From Pukyongiella litopenaei (lineage in GTDB: Bacteria; Pseudomonadota; Alphaproteobacteria; Rhodobacterales; Rhodobacteraceae): 64,000 nt of DNA. This document shows, piece by piece, positions 7,515-16,004 of the stretch. The DNA lies in NCBI RefSeq assembly GCF_003008555.2, contig NZ_CP027665.1, positions 1,488,001-1,552,000 on the forward strand. The letters run 5' to 3'. Positions within the stretch are counted from its first letter, which is position 1. Each line of letters starts with the position of its first letter. The translations under genes were made by a program, and so were the position numbers. The notes below the pieces were generated by a model that saw nothing but the letters and a program-made list of their open reading frames with translations, was not told the DNA's origin and did not search any database.

Positions 7515-10073
7515 TCATTCCGGTCGAACCACTCTCTGTTCGGAGACTTCGACTTTGAGTTCATTTGGTAGAGCTTCCCAGACAAGATCATAGAGTTCGC
7601 GGCCACGGATGTGATCATCCGCACGCCAGATGCTGGCGGACGCCAAGGGTGATCCGAACGACATGTCCGATCCCGAAGGATCAAAGATGCGCTGGTCGAA
7701 GGGTACATAATCTTCAAAATCAGGCTGGAGCGTGTTGCCCGCCAAATCCTGAACCTGAAGTGTCTTCCCAGCACCTGCCTCGTCAGTCCAGAACCCTAAC
7801 GCTGTACCTTCGCGCAAAAAGCGAGGTGTATCCGGTGATCTTATCTCCGATAGCTTGGCACCTGACGCATCGTAGACAGTCCAAACCATGTCTTGGGTGA
7901 GCGTCCTTATGGCTGAGCTATGGATCGATACTCCCGAAAATACGACCGAGTTCGCTGGGCGACCGGACGCGTCGAATATGTCGAAATGCTCTTGGAACGA
8001 CCCATTCTCAAATCGCAGGACCTGCGCACCTGCGCCCTCGCCCGTTGGTATACTGGCAAAGTAGAGTTCGCTTCGTGACCCCCATCCAATGGGCCCTAAC
8101 CCGTATCGACTTGGCAAAGCCTGTTGAGAGAGCAGATTACCCGTCGAAACGTCAAAGACATAAAGGTTGCCATCGCTGACCACCGCATAGCGTTGTCCGT
8201 CAGGAGAAAATCCAACATCCGCAAAACCGTAAGCAGGTTTGTCGGTAGCACCAGATAAGGCCAAGGGGCGAATATACGCGCCCGTCTGGCCGTCGAAGAG
8301 ATGCATTTGCCCGCCGGTGGACGGCATGATGGCAAGGACGCTCCCGTCCGGCGCGTAGTTCGGTGTATGGTTCGACGGATGCACGAGGACCGGAGACCCG
8401 TCGGGCAAGACAAGGTCGGCAATCCGATTTCCGTCGCGGGTGTCGAGCAGAAAAACGGGTCCGGGCTTTACGCCCGGTTTGTACGCTGCAACAGCCATGC
8501 GCTGGCCTGTCGGATCAACGACCGCGCCTGCTGGAAAATCAAGCTCGGTGCGCAATGTTCTGGCTGTCGCCGCACGAAACAACATTAGATGCGCTTGCTC
8601 GAACATCTCAAAATCGGTCTGGGTCGGGTCATCCGGCAACCCTTTGAGAGCCGCGACAATCGCACCGGTCCTGTCACCTGTGCTAAGCGCCGCATCAGCC
8701 GCAATCGCGAATTGACGCGACATCAGAATGGAGTCTGGTGTGGCAATGTCTGACGCGGTCGACGCGGCGGTGGTCTCGAGGGTGTATCCTTGTGGCACCA
8801 AAGCAAGCGCCATTTGAATCAGCTCCTGCGTGTTACTGATCGCTTGACCGACATATGTCACCGACGTTCCCCAAATCGAACTGCCCAGCATCTTTCCTTC
8901 TGGCGAGAACACGTGATGATCAAAGCCGCCGTAATCCGAAGGATGCGGGGCAACTTCCTGGCCATTCAAGGCAAACACGCGAAGGGTCGCAGCCGCGACA
9001 GTTTGCATCTCCTGGAGATTGTAGATGGCATAGGCGGTTCCGCTGCGCACAAACCTTCCGGAGCTGGACGGCGGAAGGGAGGAGATCAGGTTTCCTTCAA
9101 TGTCAAAAATCTCTGTTGACGCATGATTGCCCACCGCAATGGCTTTCATATCCGGCGACAGGCGCAACCTGTAAGACGCAGCGGACAACCCCGAACTCAG
9201 AACTCGAACTGCTCCATTTTCAATCACGATCAGCTCTGCCGCGCTTTGTTGATTACCTCTCAATCCATAAATTTCTCCATTGGAACCCCACGCCATTGGC
9301 ATAACCATGGTGCCATCATTGGTGAGTTGAAAAGTGAACTGATTGGTCAGTTTGCCCGATTCGGTGTCCCAAACAAAAAGCCCTTGTGGGCCTCCCGCAG
9401 CGAAACGCGTGCTGTCAGGAGAAAACCCGACGGGAAATATGAGCGTCGTCATCCCAAAACTGGGCCCCGGCGCTTCCAATAAGGCGTGGCGCTGACCGTT
9501 CCTTGCGTCGAGCAGGATCACCGCGTCCTGAGACATCTGCATGATTGATGCATAGCGTCCATCCGGCGAGAACCCAATTGTGTGCGGCTGTCGCAGCATC
9601 ATTTCCGAGTCGATTTCGGGCGCAGGGATTGACTGTTCCAAAGGCGCGCCGGTTGTTAAGTCAATGAGGCTTGCCGGAGCATGACTTGCGAGGTCGCCTG
9701 TAAAGCCTTCAGCACTCACCAAAAGCAGCCGCGTTCCGCTCGGATCGACGGCAGCAGTGTAGGGCCTATCATCGTCCACAATGATTGATCTCGAATTTAC
9801 CGCTCGCCATGTCGCCTCGATCAACTCTGCGCCTGGCTGCGACGGATCATCCGGGATGGCCCGCAGTGCCGTTGCAATCGCGCCTACGCGATCGCCACGT
9901 GCCAAGCGGTCAATGGCGTCTTGCGCCGCTGCTTGGGATTGCGAATTATCGGTCTGTGACAAAGCGACGACTGCCGATACACACAGCACTCCGATCGGGA
10001 CGATGATTTTTTGAACAAACTTCTGGCTGAACGATAGACGAGACTCAAAAAGAACTTTTAACCCACATGACAT
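7515..10073 (-). CDS. Large exported or membrane-anchored beta-propeller protein with an internal duplication
   Basis: An 852-residue protein with one N-terminal hydrophobic segment (IIVPIGVLCVSAVVALS, residues 24-40), acting either as an uncleaved anchor or a signal peptide. The rest consists of two similar halves about 404 residues apart. Each begins with a helical unit of the form GDRxGAIxxALxxxPDDP (near residues 59 and 463), followed by WD40/YVTN-like blades with the recurring pattern FSPDGxRYA and DPSGxR. Similar 'GD...A...AL..LP' helical units precede the WD40 sensors of STAND ATPases, but no ATPase or protease domain is present here. The most plausible role is a periplasmic scaffold or sensor. 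It is the first gene of a possible two-gene unit with 6977-7462. Confidence 0.7.
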   Translation of the reverse strand: MSCGLKVLFESRLSFSQKFVQKIIVPIGVLCVSAVVALSQTDNSQSQAAAQDAIDRLARGDRVGAIATALRAIPDDPSQPGAELIEATWRAVNSRSIIVDDDRPYTAAVDPSGTRLLLVSAEGFTGDLASHAPASLIDLTTGAPLEQSIPAPEIDSEMMLRQPHTIGFSPDGRYASIMQMSQDAVILLDARNGQRHALLEAPGPSFGMTTLIFPVGFSPDSTRFAAGGPQGLFVWDTESGKLTNQFTFQLTNDGTMVMPMAWGSNGEIYGLRGNQQSAAELIVIENGAVRVLSSGLSAASYRLRLSPDMKAIAVGNHASTEIFDIEGNLISSLPPSSSGRFVRSGTAYAIYNLQEMQTVAAATLRVFALNGQEVAPHPSDYGGFDHHVFSPEGKMLGSSIWGTSVTYVGQAISNTQELIQMALALVPQGYTLETTAASTASDIATPDSILMSRQFAIAADAALSTGDRTGAIVAALKGLPDDPTQTDFEMFEQAHLMLFRAATARTLRTELDFPAGAVVDPTGQRMAVAAYKPGVKPGPVFLLDTRDGNRIADLVLPDGSPVLVHPSNHTPNYAPDGSVLAIMPSTGGQMHLFDGQTGAYIRPLALSGATDKPAYGFADVGFSPDGQRYAVVSDGNLYVFDVSTGNLLSQQALPSRYGLGPIGWGSRSELYFASIPTGEGAGAQVLRFENGSFQEHFDIFDASGRPANSVVFSGVSIHSSAIRTLTQDMVWTVYDASGAKLSEIRSPDTPRFLREGTALGFWTDEAGAGKTLQVQDLAGNTLQPDFEDYVPFDQRIFDPSGSDMSFGSPLASASIWRADDHIRGRELYDLVWEALPNELKVEVSEQRVVRPE

Positions 10074-10580
10074 GATAACACTCCGTTACACTCGTGGTGA
10101 CGTTAGTTTTTGCTCTTTTCGCAGTCAACAATTGTACCTGTCATGCTTTTCGGAGCCGCTCCAGATAACGCACATTGTCCTTTCAAGGCCCATGTGTCTG
10201 CCCCTTTCTAATGTTGTGATACTTTTCGAGTTCTTTCCACAACTCTCTTGGTCTTGTTCTGTCCGTCGTCTTCCGGTTCCAGACGCTTGCGAGGTTAGTT
10301 CAGCACGTCTTCTCGGCGTTTACGGATCGAGAACTAATCACCAGAGCAGCCATATGAGGAACTGCAGCGAATGCACCCTTTGTTGCGCCTTGCGGTCATC
10401 CACGCGGGCACGAGCGAATGCCCGCTTTCGGCCTCACTGCGGTTTTGACTGACCTGAGCCCGGCATAAGCCATTGATATTTCGCGATATCGAATTGCAAC
10501 GGGTTGCAATCGAAAGTAGATGACGATGGTGATTTCGTGCCTATAATGGGGCGGGCCAAGAGTATATGGAGGCCCACCCG
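10074..10580. promoter_or_regulatory. Intergenic region; promoter and leader hairpin of the first recombinase
   Basis: The 507 bases contain no credible gene. At the right end TATAAT (10542-10547) is a good -10 box with a weak ATGACG -35 at 10520. Immediately downstream, GGGCGGGCC (10549-10557) can pair with GGCCCACCC (10571-10579), eight of nine pairs, partly covering the GGAGG Shine-Dalgarno (10568-10572) of the recombinase start at 10581. The region around 10390-10450 contains a 'GCGAATGCCCGCTTTCGG' stretch of the kind seen in many Rhodobacteraceae intergenic regions; I read no function into it. Confidence 0.4.
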
Positions 10581-11999
10581 ATGCGCGCAGCAATCTACGC
10601 CCGCTATTCCACCGACCTGCAAAGCGACGCCTCGATCGAGGATCAACATCGTCTGTGCCTGCGTCTGATCGCAGGCAATGGCTGGCAGGAGGGCGAGACC
10701 TATTCGGATCGCGGCCTGAGCGGCGCATCGCATCTGAGGCCCGGCTACCAGCGCCTTCTCGACGACGGGCGCCACAACGTCTTTGATGTCGTAGTTGCCG
10801 AAGGGCTGGATCGCATCAGTCGGGACCAGGAACATATTGCGGCCTTTTTCAAGCAGATGCGGTTTCAGGGTATCCCGATTTTCACCGTGGCCGAGGGCGA
10901 GATTTCCGAACTGCATATCGGGCTCAAAGGGACGATGAGCAGCCTCTTTCTCAAGGATCTCGCCCAGAAGACCCATCGGGGTCTTGAGGGCAGGGTCCGC
11001 AAGGGAAAGTCTGCCGGAGGTATCACTTATGGTTAGGATGTCGTTCGGTCGGTGCAAGGGGACGGCACCCTGACCACGGGCGACCGGGTCATCAATCAGG
11101 AACAAGCCAATGTTGTCCGACGTATTTTTCGCGACTACAGCCATGGCATCAGCCCACGGGCCATCGCAGGCAGACTGAATGACGAGGGTATCGACGGCCC
11201 GCGCGGCAGTGGATGGGGCGCATCCACGATCTATGGCAATTGGCGGCGTGGCACGGGCATCCTGAACAACGAACTCTATGTCGGGCGACTGGTCTGGAAC
11301 CGGCAGCGGTTCATCAAGGACCCGACGACCGGCAAACGGCAAGCCCGTCTCAACCCGCAGGAAGAATGGATCATCGAAGAGGTGCCGGACCTGCGGATTG
11401 TCCCTGACGACCTGTGGGCGAGCGTCAAAGCCCGGCAACACGCAACACGCAGCGACATGATCCGCGACGGCATCAATCGCCCCGAACGCGCCCACCGCAC
11501 CAAGCACCTGTTTTCAGGTCTGTTGAAATGCGGAAACTGTGGCGGCGGTTACACCATCGTCGGCAAAACCCATTATGGGTGCGCCAACGCCCGCAACAAA
11601 GGCACATGTGATAACCGGCTGACAATCAAGCGAGAGGATTTGGAGGACCGCGTCCTGTCCGGCCTCAAGGATCAGCTTCTTCACCCCGATCTGATCGCCG
11701 AGTTCGTGGCCGCCTATCAGGCCGAACACAACCGCCTGACCGCCGAGGCCTCCAGGGAAACGGCCAATACGCAACGCGAACTGGTCAAGGTTACCAGACA
11801 GATAGACAAGATCGTCGAGGCGATCACGGAAGGCATGTTTCATCCCAGCATGAAGGCCAGGATGGACGTGCTGGAGGCGCGCAAGGCGGAACTGGAAGCC
11901 GAGCTTGCCAACGCGAAAACAGAGCCGCCTGTCCTGCTGCATCCTGGCCTCGTCGCCACGCTCACGCCGTCTGGTCAAAGATCGACGGCGCACAAATGA
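10581..11999 (+). pseudogene. Large serine recombinase, amber-interrupted and 3'-truncated
   Basis: The reading frame encodes a serine site-specific recombinase: catalytic N-terminal domain (MRAAIYARYSTDLQSDASIE, nucleophile Ser of RYST), the Recombinase domain, and a zinc beta-ribbon (KCGNCGGGY...GTCDN near 11527-11615). The start at 10581 has GGAGG 8 bases upstream. A TAG at 11034-11036 interrupts the frame exactly where the related recombinase at 23364 has Tyr in CYGYDVV; the frame continues open to 11999. After the HPGL residues (about 11950) similarity to that paralogue ends and the sequence runs into relaxase DNA in another frame, so the C-terminal coiled-coil tail is missing. Almost certainly inactive. 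Confidence 0.85.
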
Positions 12000-12940
12000 A
12001 GGCGGTCAACCTGTCCTTCTACAAGCGCAAGCTGACGGCAATTTCCAAGCAGCTCTTTTTGGAGCAAGGCTGGCCAATGCCCGAAGGTTTGCGCGATCCA
12101 AGGAAGCGCGATCCTCTCAAGTTCACTTTGGAGGATTGGCAAAAGGCGAAGCGAACAGGCCTTGACCCGAAACAGACGAAAGCTCTGCTTCGGGAGTGCT
12201 GGAACATCTCAGATAGTCGGGAGAGTTTTGAAGCTGCGCTACGTGAGAAAGGGTTCTGGCTTGCGCATGGTGATCGACGCAATTTCGTCGCGGTCAGCTG
12301 GAAGGGCGAAACACACTCGCTGTCCCGCGCCTGCGGTGTGAAAGTCAAAGAATTGAGATCAAGGCTAGGTGATCCGCATCAGTTGCGATCTGTGGACGAG
12401 ACCAAGGCATTTATCGGCACACTTCTGACTCCGAAGCTAAAGGCATGGGCAGACGAGGCACATGCTAAGGCGAAACTAGCCAGCCTTACCCTTCAGTTCC
12501 AGCGAGAACAGATTGTCGAGCGCCACAGAAAGGCGCGCGCGCAGATGAAAGATGCCCAAGAAACGCGCCGCATTGCTGAAGAACAAAAGCGAGCCGCGCG
12601 AATCCCTCGCGGTCTACGGGGCCTTTGGGGTTGGATTTCTGGCAAGAACCGAAAGATCAGGCAGATCAACGAAGCCGAGATTGGTCGGGAACAAGTTCGA
12701 GACCGAGCTGAGCGCCAAGCGCTGATTCAGAGACAGTTGGCCGAACGACGGGCTTTACAGCGAACAGTGGTGGCAGTTCGCAGTAGTCAGCGAGCAACGC
12801 TCGAAACACTGTTCCGAGATATCGCGCATGCCATGTCCATTGGGCGCGTACCGGAGACGAAAGAACGGAAACCCCGAACGCGCCATCGCGACCGGCAGCG
12901 CGGGCGCGACCGCGATGACGGCCCTGAATTTAACCCGTAA
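11957..12940 (+). pseudogene. Relaxase (MobA/VirD2 type), C-terminal remnant
   Basis: From 11957 the frame reads HAHAVWSKIDGAQMKAV, which looks like the third relaxase motif (metal-binding HxH) of alphaproteobacterial MobA/VirD2-like relaxases. It continues with the typical region EGLRDPRKRDPLKFTLEDWQ, the GFWLAHGDRRNFVAV block and SLSRACGVKVKELRSRLGD. A long basic helical tail follows and the frame ends normally at 12940. The N-terminal half with the catalytic tyrosine is absent because the preceding DNA is recombinase sequence. An ATG at 11996 could allow a 314-residue fragment to be made, but it cannot nick DNA. It once processed the transfer origin of this element. Confidence 0.8.
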
Positions 12941-12959
12941 CCTACGAAAGGAGGTCGCT

Positions 12960-13163
12960 ATGCGACACACAATCATGCTCAACTTGGACGAGTCCCATGC
13001 CCGTCAACTAGATGAACTGCGGCAGCATTTTCACCTAGCTGCCGAGGACACAGTGCGGCTAGCTATCCGGCTCACCCATGCACGGCACAAGCAAAAACCT
13101 GATGTGCTGGTTCCTGAGTTCAAACCAAGATCGGGTGGCTGCCAAGAATTTGATCCCGAGTAG
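12960..13163 (+). CDS. Small ribbon-helix-helix-like protein (67 aa)
   Basis: The ATG at 12960 has a perfect AAAGGAGGT 6 bases upstream, so I use it rather than longer in-frame starts inside the relaxase remnant. The product begins with a strand (RHTIMLNLD) followed by two helices (ESHARQLDELRQHFHL and AEDTVRLAIRLTHARHKQ), the order of a ribbon-helix-helix DNA-binding fold. It lies 19 bases downstream of the relaxase, where mobilization accessory proteins or antitoxins are often found. Fold assignment is by pattern only. Confidence 0.6.
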   Translation: MRHTIMLNLDESHARQLDELRQHFHLAAEDTVRLAIRLTHARHKQKPDVLVPEFKPRSGGCQEFDPE

Positions 13164-13273
13164 AGGTGAATTCCTATCTGCACACAACCCATGGACAACT
13201 GTAGGTTTGACTCACGGCACGTCAGCAGGTATCCGCTTAGTGTTTTTCGCTATTTTGATCGGGGGGGATATTA

Positions 13274-13753
13274 ATGGCTGGCTTTGACGACTTGGGACCG
13301 CTGCCAATTTCGGCGAGCGATTTGGACGTGCTTGAAGATATCAAAGCGGCCTTGGACACGGATGTACGCTTGGCATCTGTGTTCGGTAGTAGGAATCCTA
13401 CAATTAACATGGTGGAGGGGAACAATAGCGAGCTGATTGTTCGCGTCACTCTCGACGCAGCCTTGCAACAACTTTTGTCGGCAGTGGGCAAAAGTACGCC
13501 GCAGAAGAGAACTGTTGTTATTCTGAACAACGGACAAGCCATAGAACAGAGTTCGCTCTCAAAGGTTGAAGCAATCCAGAAAGCGATCCGAGACGAAGTG
13601 GACAAAGCGCTAATGGAATTTTTCAAAGGTCGCGACATATCTAAAAAGGCGCGGTACAGAGACTTCCTGGCAAAAACAGTTTCTAAACAGGTTGCAGTGT
13701 ATGTGCCGCATCTGCCCGAAAATCATCAAAAAATAACGGTTGTCGTAAGTTAA
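13274..13753 (+). CDS. Unknown protein (159 aa), upstream partner of an IS-split gene
   Basis: A soluble protein with no signal peptide or membrane segment. It alternates helices and strands and has a Lys-rich second half (FFKGRDISKKARYRDFLAKTVSKQ near residue 116). No family recognised. The stop codon shares one base with the start of the following membrane-protein gene, so the two are translationally coupled. Base composition is clearly AT-richer than the core genome, consistent with transfer. Confidence 0.55.
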   Translation: MAGFDDLGPLPISASDLDVLEDIKAALDTDVRLASVFGSRNPTINMVEGNNSELIVRVTLDAALQQLLSAVGKSTPQKRTVVILNNGQAIEQSSLSKVEAIQKAIRDEVDKALMEFFKGRDISKKARYRDFLAKTVSKQVAVYVPHLPENHQKITVVVS

Positions 13754-14278
13754 TGAAAGTCAATTGGTTGACCGTTCGCCGAATGCTGATTTTGAGCAAT
13801 TCGCCGGTTGCCCCTTACTTGGTCATCATCCTACCAGCAGCTTCGATTTTGTTGGGTTGGTTGGGTTCATCAATCACCGGAGTAGTCCCTATCGTTCCAG
13901 TGCTCGCATCTCTGGCGAGTGCTGTTTGCTATTTTGTTGCTGAGAGATTTTATCGGGCCTTTTGTCCTGAAGAAATTCGGGCGCTGGCGCTATCGAGCGA
14001 TTATAACGCCCTGAAGAAGAAGAAGCTTGATGAGTTGGAAGAGAATTCGAAAAGACAAACGTCAAATATTTTTCTTTCGGAAAGGGTAATGAAGGCAAGA
14101 CTGGACATTCTTGTTCAAAAAGAACTTCCTTGTCTATCAGATGGTATTAGAGACGACATAAAGAAAAATCTTGACGCCAAAGCGAAAGCGGCTGCCCGGC
14201 TTGAAATTCAACAATCAATCAAGAATGAGTATGAAAGACTTAGCGAGGATGCGATCTTAGTGGAGAACCCGATGGCCA
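13753..14278 (+). pseudogene. Membrane protein gene split by the IS256-type insertion (rest at 15616-15707)
   Basis: As it stands the frame codes for 183 residues, the last few of which are insertion-sequence DNA. Two hydrophobic helices lie near residues 20-38 and 42-63, followed by a charged coiled region (NALKKKKLDELEENSKRQ onward). If the element and one 8-bp target copy are removed, the frame continues from 15616 to a stop at 15705-15707. This adds a strongly hydrophobic C-terminal helix (SVLSFIFFLTWLGLQVFGII). The intact protein would have had about 205 residues with membrane helices at both ends. Function unknown; coupled to the gene at 13274. Confidence 0.6.
14271..14278. repeat. Target site duplication, left copy (GATGGCCA)
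   Basis: The 8-bp sequence GATGGCCA stands directly before the left end of the insertion sequence and recurs at 15608-15615 directly after the right end. An 8-bp duplication is typical of IS256-family transposition. Confidence 0.9.
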
Positions 14279-14304
14279 GAGAGTGTCCGATCTTCTGTGT
14301 ATGA
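14279..14304 (+). repeat. IS left terminal inverted repeat
   Basis: GAGAGTGTCC followed after five divergent bases by TCTGTGTAT; both blocks recur inverted at the right end (15584-15607). The first block differs from its partner only at position 2. Confidence 0.85.
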
Positions 14305-14340
14305 CTGATCCGGTTCATGCTTCACCGAAAGGAAGCATGA

Positions 14341-15555
14341 ATGAGCATCTCGAAAGAAATTCTGGACGAACTGTTGAAGGGCGTGGAGCGCCCTGAAGAC
14401 CTGCTCGGCGATGCCGGGCTGATGAAAGAGCTGAAGATCAAGCTCATGGAGCGGATGCTGGGTGCCGAACTGACAGCGCATCTTGGCTACGAGGAAGGCA
14501 AAGACGCTCCACCCGGTCAGACCAACCGCCGGAATGGCGCCTCGACCAAGGTGCTGAAGGGTCAGGACGGCGAACTGCCGCTGGCGGTGCCCCGCGACCG
14601 CGACAGCAGCTTCGAGCCGGAGCTGGTGAAGAAGGGCCAGACCCGGATCGATGGAATCGATGACAAGATCGTCGGGCTTTATGCGGCCGGGCTGACGGTG
14701 CGGGACATCCAGGCCCACCTGCTCGATCTTTACGGCCTGAAGGTTTCCCCCGACCTGATCAGCCGCGTCACCGACGCCGTTCTGGACGAGGTCAGGGAAT
14801 GGCAGAGCCGCGCGCTGGACCGGATGTATCCCATCGTGATCTTCGACGCGCTGCGGGTGAAGATCCGTGATGCCGACAGCCGAACGGTGAAGAACAAGGC
14901 GGTCTACGTCGCCTTGGGCGTCACCCGTGATGGGAGCCGTGAGGTTCTGGGCCTGTGGATCGCCGAGAATGAGGGTGCCAAGTTCTGGCTCTCGGTGATG
15001 AACGAGTTGAAGAACCGGGGCGTGCAGGACATCCTGATCGCCGTCGTCGACGGGCTCAAGGGCTTCCCCGAAGCGATCACGGCGGCCTTCCCGGACGCCA
15101 TGGTCCAGACACGCATCGTGCATCTGGTGCGCCATTCTCTGAACTTCTGCTCCTGGAAGGACCGCAAGGTCGTGGCCGCCGATCTGCGCCGGATTTACAG
15201 CGCCCCGACCGCCGATTTGGCTGAAGCTGAGCTCGACGCCTTCGAGGAGAAATGGGCCGGGAAATACGCGTCCATCGCCCCGGCCTGGCGCCGGGCATGG
15301 CAGGAGGTGATCCCGTTCTTTGCCTTCGATCCGGCGATCCGGAAGATCATTTACACGACGAATGCCATAGAAAGCCTGAACCGCGTGATCCGCAAATCGA
15401 TCAAGACGCGGGGTTCCTTCCCGACCGACGAGGCCGCGACCAAGCTGATCTACCTGGCAATCCGCAAGTTCGAAAAGGATGGCCGAAACGTCCGGGAATG
15501 GTTTGCAGCCCGCAATCAGTTCGCCATAATGTTCGGCGAGCGCTTCGACGCTTGA
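14341..15555 (+). CDS. IS256-family (Mutator-type) transposase
   Basis: A 404-residue DDE transposase of the IS256/MULE group, the usual length for the family. The catalytic acids are visible as PIVIFDALRVKIRD (first Asp), LIAVVDGLKGFPEAI (second Asp) and TTNAIESLNRVIRKSIKTRG (Glu, with the conserved N-A-I-E-S-L-N). The N-terminal DNA-binding region includes TNRRNGASTKVLKG and the C/N-terminal TVRDIQAHLLDLYG helix. It reads uninterrupted from an ATG with AAAGGA about 7 bases upstream. A 10-bp hairpin overlapping this leader may limit translation. Confidence 0.95.
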   Translation: MSISKEILDELLKGVERPEDLLGDAGLMKELKIKLMERMLGAELTAHLGYEEGKDAPPGQTNRRNGASTKVLKGQDGELPLAVPRDRDSSFEPELVKKGQTRIDGIDDKIVGLYAAGLTVRDIQAHLLDLYGLKVSPDLISRVTDAVLDEVREWQSRALDRMYPIVIFDALRVKIRDADSRTVKNKAVYVALGVTRDGSREVLGLWIAENEGAKFWLSVMNELKNRGVQDILIAVVDGLKGFPEAITAAFPDAMVQTRIVHLVRHSLNFCSWKDRKVVAADLRRIYSAPTADLAEAELDAFEEKWAGKYASIAPAWRRAWQEVIPFFAFDPAIRKIIYTTNAIESLNRVIRKSIKTRGSFPTDEAATKLIYLAIRKFEKDGRNVREWFAARNQFAIMFGERFDA

Positions 15556-15583
15556 GTATCTGAAACCGCATGGGCCGGGCCAG

Positions 15584-15607
15584 ATACACAGATTTCAGGA
15601 CACTCCC
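15584..15607 (-). repeat. IS right terminal inverted repeat
   Basis: Read on the minus strand from 15607 this is GGGAGTGTCC, a divergent core and TCTGTGTAT, matching the left end at 18 of 24 positions. The second target copy GATGGCCA follows at 15608-15615. Confidence 0.85.
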
Positions 15608-15615
15608 GATGGCCA

Positions 15616-15899
15616 AGAATATTTGCTATACTCTCTCTGTACTTTCGTTCATCTTCTTTTTGACTTGGCTTGGGTTGCAAGTCTTCGGCATTATCAATCA
15701 CCTCTAGATGCCCATCCTCCGGTAATCCTAAAGATTCTCTTATTGCCATGGCAAACGCTGCTGCGAGCCTTTCGTCGATTTCTCGATCTGGATGCAATAA
15801 TTTTGCCGCCGCTAATACGGCCTTTGTGTCGTTGTCCACTGCTTGCCTCGTTTCTTTTTTTGAAGTAGAGCATGAACATATTGTTGAGTCAATTGTCAT
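15616..15899 (-). pseudogene. Minus-strand gene split by the IS (rest at 14257-14278)
   Basis: From an ATG at 15899 the frame gives MTIDSTICSCSTSKKETRQ, then a helical region (NDTKAVLAAAKLLHPDREID, RLAAAFAMAIRESLG) and an acidic/basic tail. At present it runs into the insertion sequence. Removing the element joins it to ...LGHRVLH and a stop at 14257, giving about 101 residues. Its 3' part lies antisense to the reconstructed end of the plus-strand gene at 13753, an overlap of about 114 bases, so only one of the two endings may be genuine. No family recognised and the start has only a weak ribosome binding site. Confidence 0.4.
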
Positions 15900-16004
15900 G
15901 ATACCTATATGTTGTGCTCTGCCATATTCCTTGTTGTTGGTGACATCTCACCTGGCAAACGATGACTCTGCTGAAACCAAATCACTGTTGGCAAAAGGAA
16001 ACTC

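Larger units (their letters stand above)
14279..15607 (+). mobile_element. IS256-family insertion sequence (1329 bp)
   Basis: The element is bounded by imperfect terminal inverted repeats (GAGAGTGTCC... at 14279 and the reverse complement of ...GGACACTCCC at 15607; 18 of the first 24 positions match) and an 8-bp duplication GATGGCCA. It holds one transposase gene. Directly before the transposase, TTCATGCTTC (14314-14323) and GAAGCATGAA (14332-14341) form a perfect 10-bp stem next to the ribosome binding site. The insertion splits two tail-to-tail genes. All parts look intact, so it may be active. Confidence 0.92.

Noticed and set aside
10074-10452. A 126-codon plus-strand frame before the first recombinase
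   Set aside because: Cys/Ser/Arg-rich, no ribosome binding site, starts inside the end of the opposite gene's leader; treated as noncoding.
1-10580. A left attachment site (copy of the tRNA-fMet 3' half)
   Set aside because: I looked by eye for the GTTGCGGGAG and TTTGAACCTACG segments and found none; a proper search of flanking DNA is needed.
11034-11036. Programmed amber decoding (such as pyrrolysine) in the recombinase
   Set aside because: The paralogue has an ordinary Tyr at this place and the gene is also truncated at its 3' end, so simple decay is far more likely.
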